From Marseilla massiliensis (GTDB taxonomy: Bacteria > Bacteroidota > Bacteroidia > Bacteroidales > Bacteroidaceae), in contig NZ_JACJJG010000027.1 in NCBI RefSeq assembly GCF_016899855.1, positions 1-33,956 on the forward strand: a stretch of DNA of 33,956 nucleotides. The letters run 5' to 3'. Below, one piece after another: positions 8,999-18,654 of the stretch. The translations under genes and the position numbers were made by a program. How positions within the stretch are numbered: the first letter of the stretch is position 1; each line of letters begins with the position of its first letter. A model generated the notes under the pieces. The model was not told the origin of the DNA. It made no database searches and saw nothing but the letters and a program-made list of their open reading frames with translations.

Positions 8999-9607
8999 TC
9001 ATTGGCAAATCCATTTGTTTAGGATATAGTCTTCGTGCTTGTTTACACCAATTACTTTTGCCGGAACTCCAGCAGCTGTTGAGCCACTTGGAATATCTTT
9101 CGTTACTACAGCACCGGCACCGATACATACATTTGACCCAATCTTGACATCCTCAACAATGCAAACACCAGGCCCGATATAAACATTGTCACCGATGACA
9201 GCAGCTTTACCTTCATTGCTTCCTATCGTTGTAAACTGCGACAAATTCACGTTGTTGCCAATTATTGCTGTAGGATTTACTATTATTCCATAACCATGGC
9301 CTATGTACAGCCCATAACCTATAATTGTTGACGAAGGGATGTCCAATCCATATTTTATGGAACATCGGTGAAGCATCCACTTGCAGAATGGATAAAGGAC
9401 ACCTTTATGGGCAGACAGACGTAACCAAAAATTATAACGAAAACAATGGTTGCGGAAAGTCGCAACCCATAACTGTAAGAATGTTATATTTTTATCCCCT
9501 CCAATACGAAAATAGTCACTTTTCAGCAACGTTATGCAATCTTTGTAATTTTGTGGAATAGGCACAACAGTGTCTGTATCTAAAATTTTTATTCGTTTTA
9601 AATTCAT
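8999..9607 (-). CDS. Serine O-acetyltransferase-like hexapeptide-repeat enzyme
   Basis: About 202 residues from ATG 9607 (MNLKRIKILDTDTVVPIPQN). The alternative start at 9661 would overlap the preceding gene by 29 bp, so 9607 is preferred and leaves a 25-bp gap. The C-terminal half is a left-handed beta-helix of hexapeptide repeats (IIGYGLYIGHGYGIIVNPTA, then IGDNVYIGPGVCIVEDVKIG) with the usual end AGVPAKVIG. The fold matches CysE/EpsC-type transferases. Within a capsule operon it more likely acetylates a sugar or sugar nucleotide than serine. It is a second acyltransferase besides the one at 13093-13760. Confidence 0.85.
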   Translation of the reverse strand: MNLKRIKILDTDTVVPIPQNYKDCITLLKSDYFRIGGDKNITFLQLWVATFRNHCFRYNFWLRLSAHKGVLYPFCKWMLHRCSIKYGLDIPSSTIIGYGLYIGHGYGIIVNPTAIIGNNVNLSQFTTIGSNEGKAAVIGDNVYIGPGVCIVEDVKIGSNVCIGAGAVVTKDIPSGSTAAGVPAKVIGVNKHEDYILNKWICQ

Positions 9608-9632
9608 GATACTGGCTTGTATTGAATTATGC

Positions 9633-10607
9633 TTAAGGCAAGGAGATTCCTTTCCTGTCAATTCTTATTTCCTTGTCATTGAAAAATGATAAATCATATT
9701 CTAATGGAACATGATAAAATTCGTTTTCATTCCAGAAAGTTCCTTTATGTAGGTATAGATTCTTTTTAAGAAAAAGGAAATGTAAATAAATTAAGTCTCT
9801 TTCGGTGGGGAAAGCTGTTATTTGTCCATTTTTAAAAATCCAGTAGTCTTCCGGCCTATCAGACTGCCAAACCTTTTCAGGAATGGCACAATGAGTAGTG
9901 TACATTTCTTGAAAGCTATAATGAGGCCGGCGTATCAACTTGAAAAGTATTCGATGCATATTGTTTATAAAAGAAAAAGTTTTTTCCCGTTTATCGAACA
10001 CTTCCGTATCATGAAAAAATACATCTCTACATTTGTAAATGAACTTATCCAATAAATAATGTTCTGGAAGTAATATCTTTGTAAGACCAATTTCATCCAA
10101 ACCTACATTTACTACTCCGCAAAGTAATTTTTCCCAATGCTTAATAGTAAATGGCAGTTGCCTGAAATTTTCAATATTCTTGAAAAGGCAGAAATGCCCT
10201 GACACCTTGTATCCATGGGTAGAAATAACTTCATATCCAGCCGATGTCTTACTTTTGACAAAATCGCTAATGTTCCCGAATACAAGGTCAATGTCACAGA
10301 AGCCCCAATAATCATAAGAACTTAACAAATCTTGGTAAACATATCCATAAAAAGGCCTTAAATCACACAATTTATAGGCTTTCTGCGGATGGAAATCTAT
10401 ATTCAATCTTTCAGAAATTGTATCACAGTAATCATTCCAGCTTATTTTCTTGACAAAGACATTCGGTATTGACAAATATTTCGCATCAAAATCAATATCA
10501 GTGAAAAAATAAAAATCGAGGTTTCTGTTTTTCATCACAGAAAAGAAAAATAAGTCAGACCACCTTGGAAGTTTCCCAAAATACGGGATAATCAGTGCTG
10601 TTTTCAT
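9633..10607 (-). CDS. DUF6625-like putative glycosyltransferase
   Basis: A 324-residue protein starting MKTALIIPYFGKLPRWSDLF, which resembles the DUF6625 family in polysaccharide loci. The sequence FFTDIDFD, then WGFCDIDLVFGNI (about residues 100-112), looks like a DxD-type nucleotide-sugar site, and STHGYKVSGHFCLFKN follows. This supports a GT-A glycosyltransferase role by inference. It sits 48 bp after the fucosyltransferase in the operon. The family name is from memory of its N-terminal pattern, and the function is not established. Confidence 0.72.
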   Translation of the reverse strand: MKTALIIPYFGKLPRWSDLFFFSVMKNRNLDFYFFTDIDFDAKYLSIPNVFVKKISWNDYCDTISERLNIDFHPQKAYKLCDLRPFYGYVYQDLLSSYDYWGFCDIDLVFGNISDFVKSKTSAGYEVISTHGYKVSGHFCLFKNIENFRQLPFTIKHWEKLLCGVVNVGLDEIGLTKILLPEHYLLDKFIYKCRDVFFHDTEVFDKREKTFSFINNMHRILFKLIRRPHYSFQEMYTTHCAIPEKVWQSDRPEDYWIFKNGQITAFPTERDLIYLHFLFLKKNLYLHKGTFWNENEFYHVPLEYDLSFFNDKEIRIDRKGISLP

Positions 10608-10655
10608 CTGTTTTTATTTATGTCATAGCTAAATTAATACCGTAAAATCAGATAT

Positions 10656-11696
10656 TCAAAAGTGGTTGGTTGAATTATATGCCCAATCAGGAGTACACGT
10701 AATTTTATCAGGATTAGTATTTAAGTATGCTCCCCACCAACCAAAAGAACTATTTGTTATTATGTTATGTTTGCAATAAGACATTAACTGCATGTCACGA
10801 AAAGAATCGTTGCCTTTGTTCCACGTCACAAATTTTATATTATCCCTGTTTTTTGTCAGTCCAAATATGTTTAAGTTTTTCATGCACCATTCTGAACTTC
10901 CGGGGTCACAGAAGAAGTAGAATACTGGACTGTCGACGTGCTTTTTTATGTAGCTCACGGCTCTTTTGAAGTACCCTCCTTGATAATAAACCCATGTACG
11001 TCCCAACATGTCTCCTCGTCGAGCATGAATAGCAACGGAGTTAGTCGACCTTAACATTGATGCAAGTTGTCTATTGCGCTCATCCTTAATTTCAGGAAAG
11101 ACAAACGACTTCAATATATCATCTTTAATTTGTTCGATACCGTTATCCCTGAAAATAAACGAAAATTTTTGCCCAAGGTAAGCGTCATGGTATTTACCGA
11201 ACAAATAAGTTTTATGATTATACTGGTTAACATAAGCCTTTGTATCTATAATCTGTTTGTGCCGTAAGTAATAATATTTAAGAAGCTGTACTTGTCTTGA
11301 CTTACCGAAAAAAGACTTTATTGCCGACTTTTGCGGATATTCATTGTTTATTTGACACATATTTTCCAGATTATGCCCAATGTCGGAAAGTGCCTTAGTA
11401 ACATAAGGCGAATAGTTCCAATTCTTCCGCCAGAACTCGCTTTTTACAAGACAGTCTTTTACATATTGATAATCCTTTTCCGATAGTAAATCTTTTAAAT
11501 TCGGTATTTTTAAGCCGAATACACGTTCAAGTTCAAATCCATTCCACTGGGATATGGTTTTGTCACACTCGGGTATTTCGTACACCAGTGTTTCTGTATA
11601 TATGTCTTCGCCGGGATTTGACTTCTTTAACGCCAAATATTCACAATAGGCAAGCATTTGGTTGCCCAAGCCAGAATCGATATGGAATAAAATCAT
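10656..11696 (-). CDS. Alpha-1,2-fucosyltransferase-like (GT11)
   Basis: A 346-residue cytoplasmic glycosyltransferase of family GT11, expected to use GDP-fucose. The N-terminus reads MILFHIDSGLGNQMLAYCEY, the FxGGLGNQxFxY-type start. The HxRRGD motif is seen as HARRGD near residues 223-228, and NSSFGWWGAYL near 317-327 matches the family's NSSFSWWGA block. It is longer than the usual 290-300 residues because of a central basic insertion (about 120-170). It is 4 bp from the wzy stop, so the two are translationally close. No GDP-fucose synthesis genes (gmd, fcl) are in the window, so the donor must be made elsewhere. Confidence 0.88.
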   Translation of the reverse strand: MILFHIDSGLGNQMLAYCEYLALKKSNPGEDIYTETLVYEIPECDKTISQWNGFELERVFGLKIPNLKDLLSEKDYQYVKDCLVKSEFWRKNWNYSPYVTKALSDIGHNLENMCQINNEYPQKSAIKSFFGKSRQVQLLKYYYLRHKQIIDTKAYVNQYNHKTYLFGKYHDAYLGQKFSFIFRDNGIEQIKDDILKSFVFPEIKDERNRQLASMLRSTNSVAIHARRGDMLGRTWVYYQGGYFKRAVSYIKKHVDSPVFYFFCDPGSSEWCMKNLNIFGLTKNRDNIKFVTWNKGNDSFRDMQLMSYCKHNIITNSSFGWWGAYLNTNPDKITCTPDWAYNSTNHF

Positions 11697-11700
11697 TGTG

Positions 11701-13056
11701 TTAGTTTATTTTACTAAAAAGAGCTTTATCTTTTTCTCTTTTAAATGGATATTCTGAGTATTTCTGGAAGATTGTCGCCATAGCGATAAAATACATAACA
11801 AAATTCTTTGGTTCTGACAATGCACTGCCTGATATAGAACCTACAAAAAGCATTATAATCATTGCTGAACAAACTATAGTAAACGCATTTGCTTTCCTGT
11901 CTTTATATAGGAATATTGCAAAATTGACAAGCATACACAAATAAATAATACTACCTACAAAACCATGTCGCGACAAAAGGTTGCCATAAGAAATGTCAGG
12001 CGTATAAAGTTGGTATGTTTCTCCTGTACTTTCATCCCTTAATCCTATCATAAAATTATATTTCTTGTTTACTATAGGTTGGCTATCAGATATCAATCCA
12101 AGACCAAAAATCTGTTCGCCTATGGGCCGATGAATTAAATAGTCAAAACGTTCATAAACCCATGCAATACGATAAGTCAAGGTTCCACCCTCACCCATAT
12201 TGTAATCTTTGAAGCCAGAAGCCGACAATGCAGATAAATCCTCACTTGTTCCACCGCTATCAAATCTTTCAGAAATCATACCGATAAAAGGTATTAGCAA
12301 AATACCAACTATTGCAATTGTTTTCAACAACTTTGAAGCCTTACCCAAAAACAACATACTTAAGATGACGATCATTAATGTGGAAAAAATACCTGTCCTT
12401 CCGAGCGTACAAACCAATGCAACAAGAAATATCGCACGATATAAGTTGACACGTTTCCCAAAATACCTCGGAGCTACAAATGTAAGGGCAAGGAATAAGT
12501 CCAGTAATGCAGGGCTATTGTAAATTCGTAATAAACCTGTTGCACCATCTTTTTCAGGTTCTGCATCATATGGCATTAATGGTTGCCCTACAATTATCTG
12601 GCAAAAGAAAAGCACAGCTGTTACAAGTGTTATCCAAAACAAAATGGGCATTAATTTCTGTAGCTCATCTGGCTTAATTCTAAATAAAATAGGTAAAGAG
12701 AAAATCAACAGATAACTACGTCCGCCTTGTAATATTTGATAAAACGAAAATCCGTAATGAATATAAGAGAAGGCTATGTCACAAATAAAAAATACAAGAA
12801 AAAGTTTATACCACCACATAAACTTTGCATGTGGGAATTTATACCTGTTGATCAAAATCAAATGTAATGAAATAAAAAATGTATATACGACAGCCATATC
12901 TTCATTCTTTACGCCTATTACTTTATCTATTAAGATACCGAATCCTCCTCCACTTGACCCCAACATAAAACTGAGATATAAGAGGTATGACAAGTATCTG
13001 TACCGAGGCTTAAAATACAGGTATAATGCAATAAGTAAAAGAACGATGCCTAACAT
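11701..13056 (-). CDS. wzy: O-antigen/capsule polymerase, Wzy-like
   Basis: A 451-residue integral membrane protein with about 11-12 hydrophobic segments and a large periplasmic loop (about residues 265-365, from SERFDSGGTSEDLSALSASG to the SRHGFVGSI region), the topology of Wzy/O-antigen ligase-like polymerases. It would polymerise repeat units at the periplasmic face after Wzx flips them. Primary sequence of Wzy proteins is poorly conserved, so the call rests on topology and on being the only such protein in a locus that also has Wzx. It sits between the acyltransferase (36-bp gap) and the fucosyltransferase (4-bp gap). Confidence 0.82.
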   Translation of the reverse strand: MLGIVLLLIALYLYFKPRYRYLSYLLYLSFMLGSSGGGFGILIDKVIGVKNEDMAVVYTFFISLHLILINRYKFPHAKFMWWYKLFLVFFICDIAFSYIHYGFSFYQILQGGRSYLLIFSLPILFRIKPDELQKLMPILFWITLVTAVLFFCQIIVGQPLMPYDAEPEKDGATGLLRIYNSPALLDLFLALTFVAPRYFGKRVNLYRAIFLVALVCTLGRTGIFSTLMIVILSMLFLGKASKLLKTIAIVGILLIPFIGMISERFDSGGTSEDLSALSASGFKDYNMGEGGTLTYRIAWVYERFDYLIHRPIGEQIFGLGLISDSQPIVNKKYNFMIGLRDESTGETYQLYTPDISYGNLLSRHGFVGSIIYLCMLVNFAIFLYKDRKANAFTIVCSAMIIMLFVGSISGSALSEPKNFVMYFIAMATIFQKYSEYPFKREKDKALFSKIN

Positions 13057-13092
13057 AAAAAAATATTTGTATTGATTTGTCTTGCCGGAAAA

Positions 13093-13760
13093 TTATGGCT
13101 TTGGTTCTCCGTAATACCTTGTTACGTCGGTCTTTTTTACTACGGCCGGATTTCCTGCAATCAAAGCGTTTTCTTCTTCAAAACTTTTTGTGACAACAGC
13201 ACATGAAGCTATAATGCAGCCTTGGGCAATATGCACATCTTTTAAAATTGTTGATTTCTGGCCAGTCCAAACATTTTCACCTATCACAATTGGTTTGTGA
13301 CAATGTGAAACCTTACCAGTTTCTACGTCCACTACGTTATGCCAGTCTGTGTCCATAACCATTGTTTCCCATCCAAGCAGGACATTATTTTTGAATGTGA
13401 TATTGTCCGCACATACAATTCTTGCTTCAGACGTATTGCAGAAATTATCACCGATTGTCAAAGTAGCACCGTCACAAACGCAAATTTTACATCCATGGCC
13501 GAACCTAACAACTCCGTTTGCCACAATCTTTCCATTCAGTTCTAATATGCTTGGCGAGAAACGCTTGTCGTAAATGCCTACATTACCGAAACCAATGCTC
13601 ATCCTCCCCCCCCATTAACAATTATTAAGCCTCCGCCTTTTGTCCTACAATTCCAGCGTACTAGTACCGGCAACTTCCAACACGGCACGTTCTTACAATA
13701 TTTATGGCTGACGTAAAGACTCTTGGGTATGGATAAAATTTTTTCTAACCGGTTATTCAT
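13093..13760 (-). CDS. Capsule O-acyltransferase, frame broken at a G8 tract
   Basis: A left-handed beta-helix acyltransferase of the capsule/maltose-acetyltransferase-like type. The intact part (13093-13602, 169 codons from an internal ATG) holds the hexapeptide repeats and the catalytic region (MDTDWHNV, IVIGENVWTG, AGNPAVVKK). Immediately upstream, the minus strand carries a 53-codon open stretch from ATG 13760 (MNNRLEKILSIPKSLYVSHK...LPVLV...GGGLIIVNGGG), which matches the usual N-terminus of this family but is in another frame. The two join at a run of eight G (13606-13613). With nine G they fuse into a normal 222-residue enzyme starting 19 bp after the DUF4422 stop. The internal ATG has no usable spacing from the GGAGG before it. 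As given, the full enzyme is off. Confidence 0.8.
13606..13613 (-). repeat. Poly-G tract (G8), candidate slippage site
   Basis: Eight C on the plus strand, eight G on the coding strand, within the acyltransferase reading frame. It is one G short of joining the N-terminal and C-terminal parts. Such tracts mutate by slipped-strand mispairing in other bacteria. Confidence 0.85.
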
Positions 13761-13779
13761 TGATATAATGTGTTTTTAA

Positions 13780-14604
13780 TCAAAAAATGTTTATCCCGTC
13801 ATTATTTAAACCGACAACTACCGCAGGAGCAAACATCGTTGAGTCAATGTGCTTAGGATGATGTCTGTTGAATAGTTTGTATATGTATTTTGATTTTGAA
13901 AACCTATTTTTACCTTTTTCTCCAATAAATCCGACTATGTTTTCGTGTTTTATTTTTAAATTGTTATGGTAAGAATAAATTGGTAATAGAATCTCACCAA
14001 AATATCCAAATATACGTTTTAACCTCGAATATCCCGACAATCTGACTACTTTCTCACATTCAAATAATACGTTGAATTCCCAGTCACAATACTTGTCAAA
14101 CAAATCCTTTCTGCATATGCACATATTAAAAGGGATGTCAACATTTCCGTAAAGATAGTTCAAAATATCCTGTTCATAATCCGGAAACATTTTTTTCAAA
14201 GTCATGACAAAAATCGCTATATCCTCTTGTGTGAGATCGCTGATTAGCTTATTTATTATTCCTCCACTTTTAACTCCTCGATAAATTGGTGTCGGTAAAA
14301 TTATGTCATAATAGCTTAAGACTTTGTCCAATAATTCTGCTGTATAGTAAGTCTCAAAATATCTACGATAATGACATAATCCGATATATTCACATTGAAG
14401 ATTCTTCCACGCCCAATATTGAGCTGTCAGCTCACAGTAGTTTGGATTCTTTTCGCTGATATTGTCGCCCATGTTATCGCCCAATATACCCAAATCATAT
14501 TTTGAATTTGCCTTGCCTACTTGTATCGGTGTATAAATCTCGTCATAATAAACACGGTCTGGTTTGTGAGTAACAACCAAAATGACAGCTTTCTTATTTT
14601 CCAT
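13780..14604 (-). CDS. DUF4422 capsular polysaccharide protein
   Basis: A 274-residue protein of the DUF4422 type, found in polysaccharide loci and thought to be a glycosyltransferase. Recognisable blocks are the N-terminal VILVVTHKPDRVYYDEIYTP, the GDNMGDNISEKNPNYCELTA segment and YIGLCHYRRYF (about residues 74-84), which are the family signature. YDIILPTP and NMCICRKDLFDKYCDWEFNV follow. Its start overlaps the glf stop by 11 bp, indicating translational coupling. The acceptor is unknown; since it follows glf directly it might use UDP-galactofuranose, but that is a guess from position. Confidence 0.85.
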   Translation of the reverse strand: MENKKAVILVVTHKPDRVYYDEIYTPIQVGKANSKYDLGILGDNMGDNISEKNPNYCELTAQYWAWKNLQCEYIGLCHYRRYFETYYTAELLDKVLSYYDIILPTPIYRGVKSGGIINKLISDLTQEDIAIFVMTLKKMFPDYEQDILNYLYGNVDIPFNMCICRKDLFDKYCDWEFNVLFECEKVVRLSGYSRLKRIFGYFGEILLPIYSYHNNLKIKHENIVGFIGEKGKNRFSKSKYIYKLFNRHHPKHIDSTMFAPAVVVGLNNDGINIF

Positions 14605-15730
14605 AAAATATATTTAAAACTTTTTCAATTATCGGTGCCATGTCATAGTATTTATATTCAGCCAACCTGCCTCCGAAAATGACATTCATTTCATTATCGG
14701 CAAGTTCTTTATATTGAGAGTAAAGTTTGGTATTCGTCTTATCATTGACAGGATAGTAAGATTCCATGCCATCTTCCCATTCAGTTGAATATTCTTTTGA
14801 AATAACTGTCTTGGGGCAATCATAAACTTGTTGACCGAACATTTCAAAATGCTTGTGCTCAATAATTCTTGTATATGGAATATCTCGCTCTGTGTAATTT
14901 ACGACTGCATTACCTTGATAATTTGGCTTGTCAATTATTTCTTGCTCAAATCTTACGGTACGATAGTTCAGCTTACCATAACGGTAGTCATAAAACTCGT
15001 CGATTTTCCCTGTAAATACAATCTTGTCGGCAATGTTCTCCCAATATCTTCTATTTTCAAAGAAATCTGTGCCAGTTTTTGTTTCAATGTCTGCAAGCAA
15101 GCCTTCTATCAACTTATTATAGCCGCCTATTGGTACACCTTGGTATTTGTCGTTGAAATAGTTATTGTCAAAAACAAGACGGACTGGCAGACGCTTGATG
15201 ATAAAAGCAGGAAGTTCTGTACATCTACGTCCCCACTGCTTCTCAGTATAGCCCTTTATCAGCTTTTCGTAAATGTCTTTTCCTATGAGCACCTGCGCCT
15301 GTTCTTCAAGATTACGAGGTTCGGTAACTCCGTCAGCTTGCATTCTTGCAACTGCCTCAGCTTTTTGTTCATCAATCTTTGTCTGAGCTTCTTCGGGTGT
15401 TGTCACGCCCCACATCTGGTAAAACGTATTCATGTTGAACGGCAGATTGTACAACTTACCTTTATAATTTGCGACAGGAGAGTTTGTATAGCGGTTGAAT
15501 TCAACAATGGAATTTACGAAATCCCATACCTGCTTATTTGAGGTGTGGAAGATGTGCGCCCCATATTTATGTACGTTAATGCCTTCAATATTTTCGCAAT
15601 AAACGTTTCCGCCGAGATGCGGACGCTTGTCTATAACCAAGCACTTTTTGCCCTGCTTATGTGCAAAGTAGGCAAACGTAGCCCCAAACAAGCCAGAGCC
15701 GACTATCAAATAATCATAAAGTTTCATCAT
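14594..15730 (-). CDS. glf: UDP-galactopyranose mutase
   Basis: A 378-residue flavoenzyme interconverting UDP-galactopyranose and UDP-galactofuranose in the cytoplasm. The N-terminal FAD dinucleotide fold reads YLIVGSGLFGATFAYFAHKQ, followed by CLVIDKRPHLGGN. HKYGAHIFHTSNKQVWDFV is the family's substrate-side motif, and the C-terminal FGGRLAEYKYYDM is the conserved FAD-binding end. Length is normal. The product implies galactofuranose in the exported polysaccharide. It overlaps the DUF4422 gene by 11 bp and lies 40 bp after wzx. Identification is secure. Confidence 0.96.
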   Translation of the reverse strand: MMKLYDYLIVGSGLFGATFAYFAHKQGKKCLVIDKRPHLGGNVYCENIEGINVHKYGAHIFHTSNKQVWDFVNSIVEFNRYTNSPVANYKGKLYNLPFNMNTFYQMWGVTTPEEAQTKIDEQKAEAVARMQADGVTEPRNLEEQAQVLIGKDIYEKLIKGYTEKQWGRRCTELPAFIIKRLPVRLVFDNNYFNDKYQGVPIGGYNKLIEGLLADIETKTGTDFFENRRYWENIADKIVFTGKIDEFYDYRYGKLNYRTVRFEQEIIDKPNYQGNAVVNYTERDIPYTRIIEHKHFEMFGQQVYDCPKTVISKEYSTEWEDGMESYYPVNDKTNTKLYSQYKELADNEMNVIFGGRLAEYKYYDMAPIIEKVLNIFYGK

Positions 15731-15770
15731 TTATAATGAAATTGTTGTTAATATATTATACACCCATGTA

Positions 15771-17216
15771 TTACCCCTTCTTTATCACTTTTGAAATGAC
15801 TTGCATCACAAAAGAATCTTTCTTAACCAAAAGGTATAAGAAATAAATAGTCGTTCCTGCGAGTATTTGCACTGTCAAAATTGTAACAGGAGAGAACTCG
15901 CCAAACAAAGGAACACTCAATAATATTACGGACATCAATATACTACCAATGAAATAATTGACGTGACACTTTCTGAAGAAACTGATAGGAATATCATTTC
16001 GTGCTATTATATACATTGAAGCAGTTGTCGCTATCTCTGCACATAAATAAGCTATTGCCGTTCCATTATAGGAAAATGCTGGAATCAGGCATATATTTAA
16101 AATCAAATCAACTATCGCTCCAATCATACAACAATGTATAACCGTCTTTATTTTCCCTTTCGGGTATAATATCTGTATCCCCATAACATTTGATATTCCC
16201 ACCATCAAAATAATTGGTGCTATAATTTGGGATGATAAAGTTGCAGGTATAAACTCCTGTCCACACAACACCTCTATTATATAAGGTGCAGCAAATAACA
16301 AGCCGCAAGTCAATGGTAAACTTATTGCTATAGTAAAGTCATAAGATTTTTGAATTAATGCATTAAATTCTGCTTCTTTATGTTCTGATAACAAGTTTGA
16401 AGTCCTTGGCATCATTACTACACCAAGACACGATGAAAGTTTCATAACTACTTGCATTATCTTTGTCGCAGCCGTAAAATATCCGACAGCCAATGCATCT
16501 TTTATAAAGCCCAATAAGATTGGATTCAGCTGCAAGTAGACACTTGTGACAACATTAAATGAAAATACTTGAAGTACAGGCTTAATATGTTTGGATATGT
16601 CCAACTTCGAAAAAATAATATTCTCCCGATGGATGTATTTTCTTAATCTAATGAAATTGAAAATATTACCACCCAATATCCCGATAACCGAATAAACACC
16701 GTAGTACAATAAATCATCCTTCGTCTTGACCAAAAGAAACAGCAAGACAACCGATACGACTTTTACTATCAAGCCTCGTATTGTAATGTACTTGAAATCC
16801 TCTATGCCTTGGTAAAACCATTCGCATCCTATTGCCGTAAAGAAGATTGTAAGGCTTAATATAAGGAATAAAGGTACATCGGCCTTAATTTGAGGAACTG
16901 TCAGGCATAATACCGCAACAATCAAGTATCCAACAATAGTAAGTAAGGCGTGTAACAGCAGTATTTCTATGGCAGTACGGTTCATCTTAACCACGTCATT
17001 CCTGTCCCTTGCAATTTCACGGATTGCATACATGGGAATACCAAGACAGGTAAACAACGAGATATACCCGATGATGGAAGAGAAAAAGTTGACTTGCCCA
17101 ATACCGTCAGCCTCGATAACACGGCAGGCATACGGAAAGGTTATCAACGGAAACAACATCTGCGTTCCCGTATTTATCAGGTTGAGTATGTAATTTGTTT
17201 TTACAGAGAGTGGCAT
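15771..17216 (-). CDS. wzx: Polysaccharide flippase, Wzx/MOP family
   Basis: A 481-residue inner-membrane protein with 12-14 hydrophobic segments. The N-terminus (NYILNLINTGTQMLFPLITF, then PYACRVIEADGIGQVNF) is typical of Wzx-type polysaccharide exporters of the MOP superfamily. It would flip undecaprenyl-linked repeat units to the periplasm. It works with the Wzy-like protein at 11701-13056, so the locus is Wzx/Wzy-dependent rather than ABC-transporter dependent. It sits 29 bp after ugd. Residue 40s Arg (RVI) and the EIARDR loop near residue 68 are common in the family. Confidence 0.93.
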   Translation of the reverse strand: MPLSVKTNYILNLINTGTQMLFPLITFPYACRVIEADGIGQVNFFSSIIGYISLFTCLGIPMYAIREIARDRNDVVKMNRTAIEILLLHALLTIVGYLIVAVLCLTVPQIKADVPLFLILSLTIFFTAIGCEWFYQGIEDFKYITIRGLIVKVVSVVLLFLLVKTKDDLLYYGVYSVIGILGGNIFNFIRLRKYIHRENIIFSKLDISKHIKPVLQVFSFNVVTSVYLQLNPILLGFIKDALAVGYFTAATKIMQVVMKLSSCLGVVMMPRTSNLLSEHKEAEFNALIQKSYDFTIAISLPLTCGLLFAAPYIIEVLCGQEFIPATLSSQIIAPIILMVGISNVMGIQILYPKGKIKTVIHCCMIGAIVDLILNICLIPAFSYNGTAIAYLCAEIATTASMYIIARNDIPISFFRKCHVNYFIGSILMSVILLSVPLFGEFSPVTILTVQILAGTTIYFLYLLVKKDSFVMQVISKVIKKG

Positions 17217-17245
17217 AAGATAGCCTCTAATTTACAAATACGGAA

Positions 17246-18496
17246 TTAGTCCCTCCTAAAAATATCCCTTGTGTAAACTTTATCTTTCACATCATCCAGA
17301 CAAGAATCATATCTGTTGGCAATGATAGCATGACTTTGTTGCTTGAATGTTTCGAGGTTGTTCACTACTTTGCTGCCGAAAAATGTACTGCCGTCTTCAA
17401 GCGTGGGTTCGTAGATAATTACTTCGGCCCCTTTTGCCTTGATACGTTTCATTACGCCTTGAATTGACGACTGCCGGAAGTTGTCGGAATTTGATTTCAT
17501 TGTCAGACGGTAAACGCCAACAATGCACTTCTTTTCCTCTGACGGATTGAAGTCACCACGATTGTAATAGTCATAATAACCGGCTTTGTGGAGAACACGG
17601 TCTGCGATAAAGTCCTTCCTTGTCCTGTTGCTTTCTACTATGGCCTGGATTAAGTTTTCAGGTACATCTGCGTAGTTGGCAAGAAGCTGTTTCGTGTCTT
17701 TAGGCAGACAATAGCCACCATATCCAAAGCTCGGATTGTTGTAATGTGTTCCGATACGTGGGTCAAGACAAACTCCGTTGATTATCGCCTGTGTGTCAAG
17801 TCCTTTCATTTCGGCGTAGGTGTCAAGCTCGTTAAAGTAGGAAACACGAAGAGCAAGATAGGTGTTGGCAAAAAGTTTAACAGCTTCGGCCTCTGTTGTA
17901 CCCATGAATAAAGTATCGATGTTTTCCTTGATTGCCCCTTCTTGTAACAAAGCGGCAAATTCATGGGCAGCCTTATCCAAACGTTCATCACCTTCAGGAC
18001 GGCCAACTATTATACGGCTTGGGTAAAGATTATCATACAGGGCTTTACTTTCACGGAGGAATTCGGGAGAGAAAATGATGTTGTCTGTATTCATCTTCTT
18101 CCTTATCATTTCCGTATAGCCGACAGGAATGGTGCTCTTGACAACCATTATTGCATTCGGATTAACACTCTTGACCAACTCTATAACCTCCTCAACATGG
18201 CTCGTGTCAAAATAGTTCTTTACCGGGTCGTAATTGGTCGGGGCTGCTATGACAACGAAATCTGCGTCAGAATATGCTTTTGCTCCATCTGTTGTTGCTG
18301 TCAGGTTCAGGTCCTTTTCTGCTAAGTATTTCTCGATATAGTCATCCTGTATCGGTGACTTTCGTTGGTTTATCAAGTCTACTTTCTCGGAAATAACATC
18401 CACGGCCGTTACTTTATGATTTTGGCTGAGAAGAGTGGCAATACTAAGTCCAACGTAACCAGTTCCGGCTACTGCAATTTTTGTGTTTTTGTTCAT
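17246..18496 (-). CDS. ugd: UDP-glucose 6-dehydrogenase
   Basis: A 416-residue NAD-dependent enzyme that oxidises UDP-glucose to UDP-glucuronate. The Rossmann motif is [20 protein letters not shown] at the N-terminus. STIPVGYTE and [20 protein letters not shown] are family blocks. The catalytic Cys is in [15 protein letters not shown] (about residue 260). Length fits the shorter Ugd class. The ATG overlaps the TGA of the displaced upxY-like C-terminal frame as ATGA (18493-18496), showing coupled translation with the upstream gene. Its product would supply an acidic sugar or a precursor for further conversion. Confidence 0.96.
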   Translation of the reverse strand: MNKNTKIAVAGTGYVGLSIATLLSQNHKVTAVDVISEKVDLINQRKSPIQDDYIEKYLAEKDLNLTATTDGAKAYSDADFVVIAAPTNYDPVKNYFDTSHVEEVIELVKSVNPNAIMVVKSTIPVGYTEMIRKKMNTDNIIFSPEFLRESKALYDNLYPSRIIVGRPEGDERLDKAAHEFAALLQEGAIKENIDTLFMGTTEAEAVKLFANTYLALRVSYFNELDTYAEMKGLDTQAIINGVCLDPRIGTHYNNPSFGYGGYCLPKDTKQLLANYADVPENLIQAIVESNRTRKDFIADRVLHKAGYYDYYNRGDFNPSEEKKCIVGVYRLTMKSNSDNFRQSSIQGVMKRIKAKGAEVIIYEPTLEDGSTFFGSKVVNNLETFKQQSHAIIANRYDSCLDDVKDKVYTRDIFRRD

Positions 18497-18654
18497 ATTG
18501 TTTGTGTTATTTTATCGTTTTTATTATGATTTATCAGCAACGAATTCAAAATTTCCACATCATCACTTTCTTTATCACCTTTTATTATATATGCAGCCAC
18601 ACAGTCCTCAAATACCTTCTCCAGACAGCAAGATGGGTCGTGGTGTTTATTTCC
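18493..18654 (-). pseudogene. Displaced C-terminal coding frame of the UpxY-like gene
   Basis: A 53-codon open stretch between an in-frame TAG (18655-18657) and a TGA at 18493. It encodes CCLEKVFEDCVAAYIIKG followed by an acidic and Asn-rich end. Its stop overlaps the ugd start as ATGA, the usual coupling layout. The upstream 18585-20075 frame ends with an unrelated-looking 20 residues in the same DNA. One added base around 18646-18655 (runs TTT, TTT, CCC on the plus strand) would fuse the two. Confidence 0.6.

Noticed and set aside
14828..15541. Plus-strand 237-codon ORF inside glf
   Set aside because: It is the antisense shadow of glf, which matches its family throughout; composition is not protein-like.
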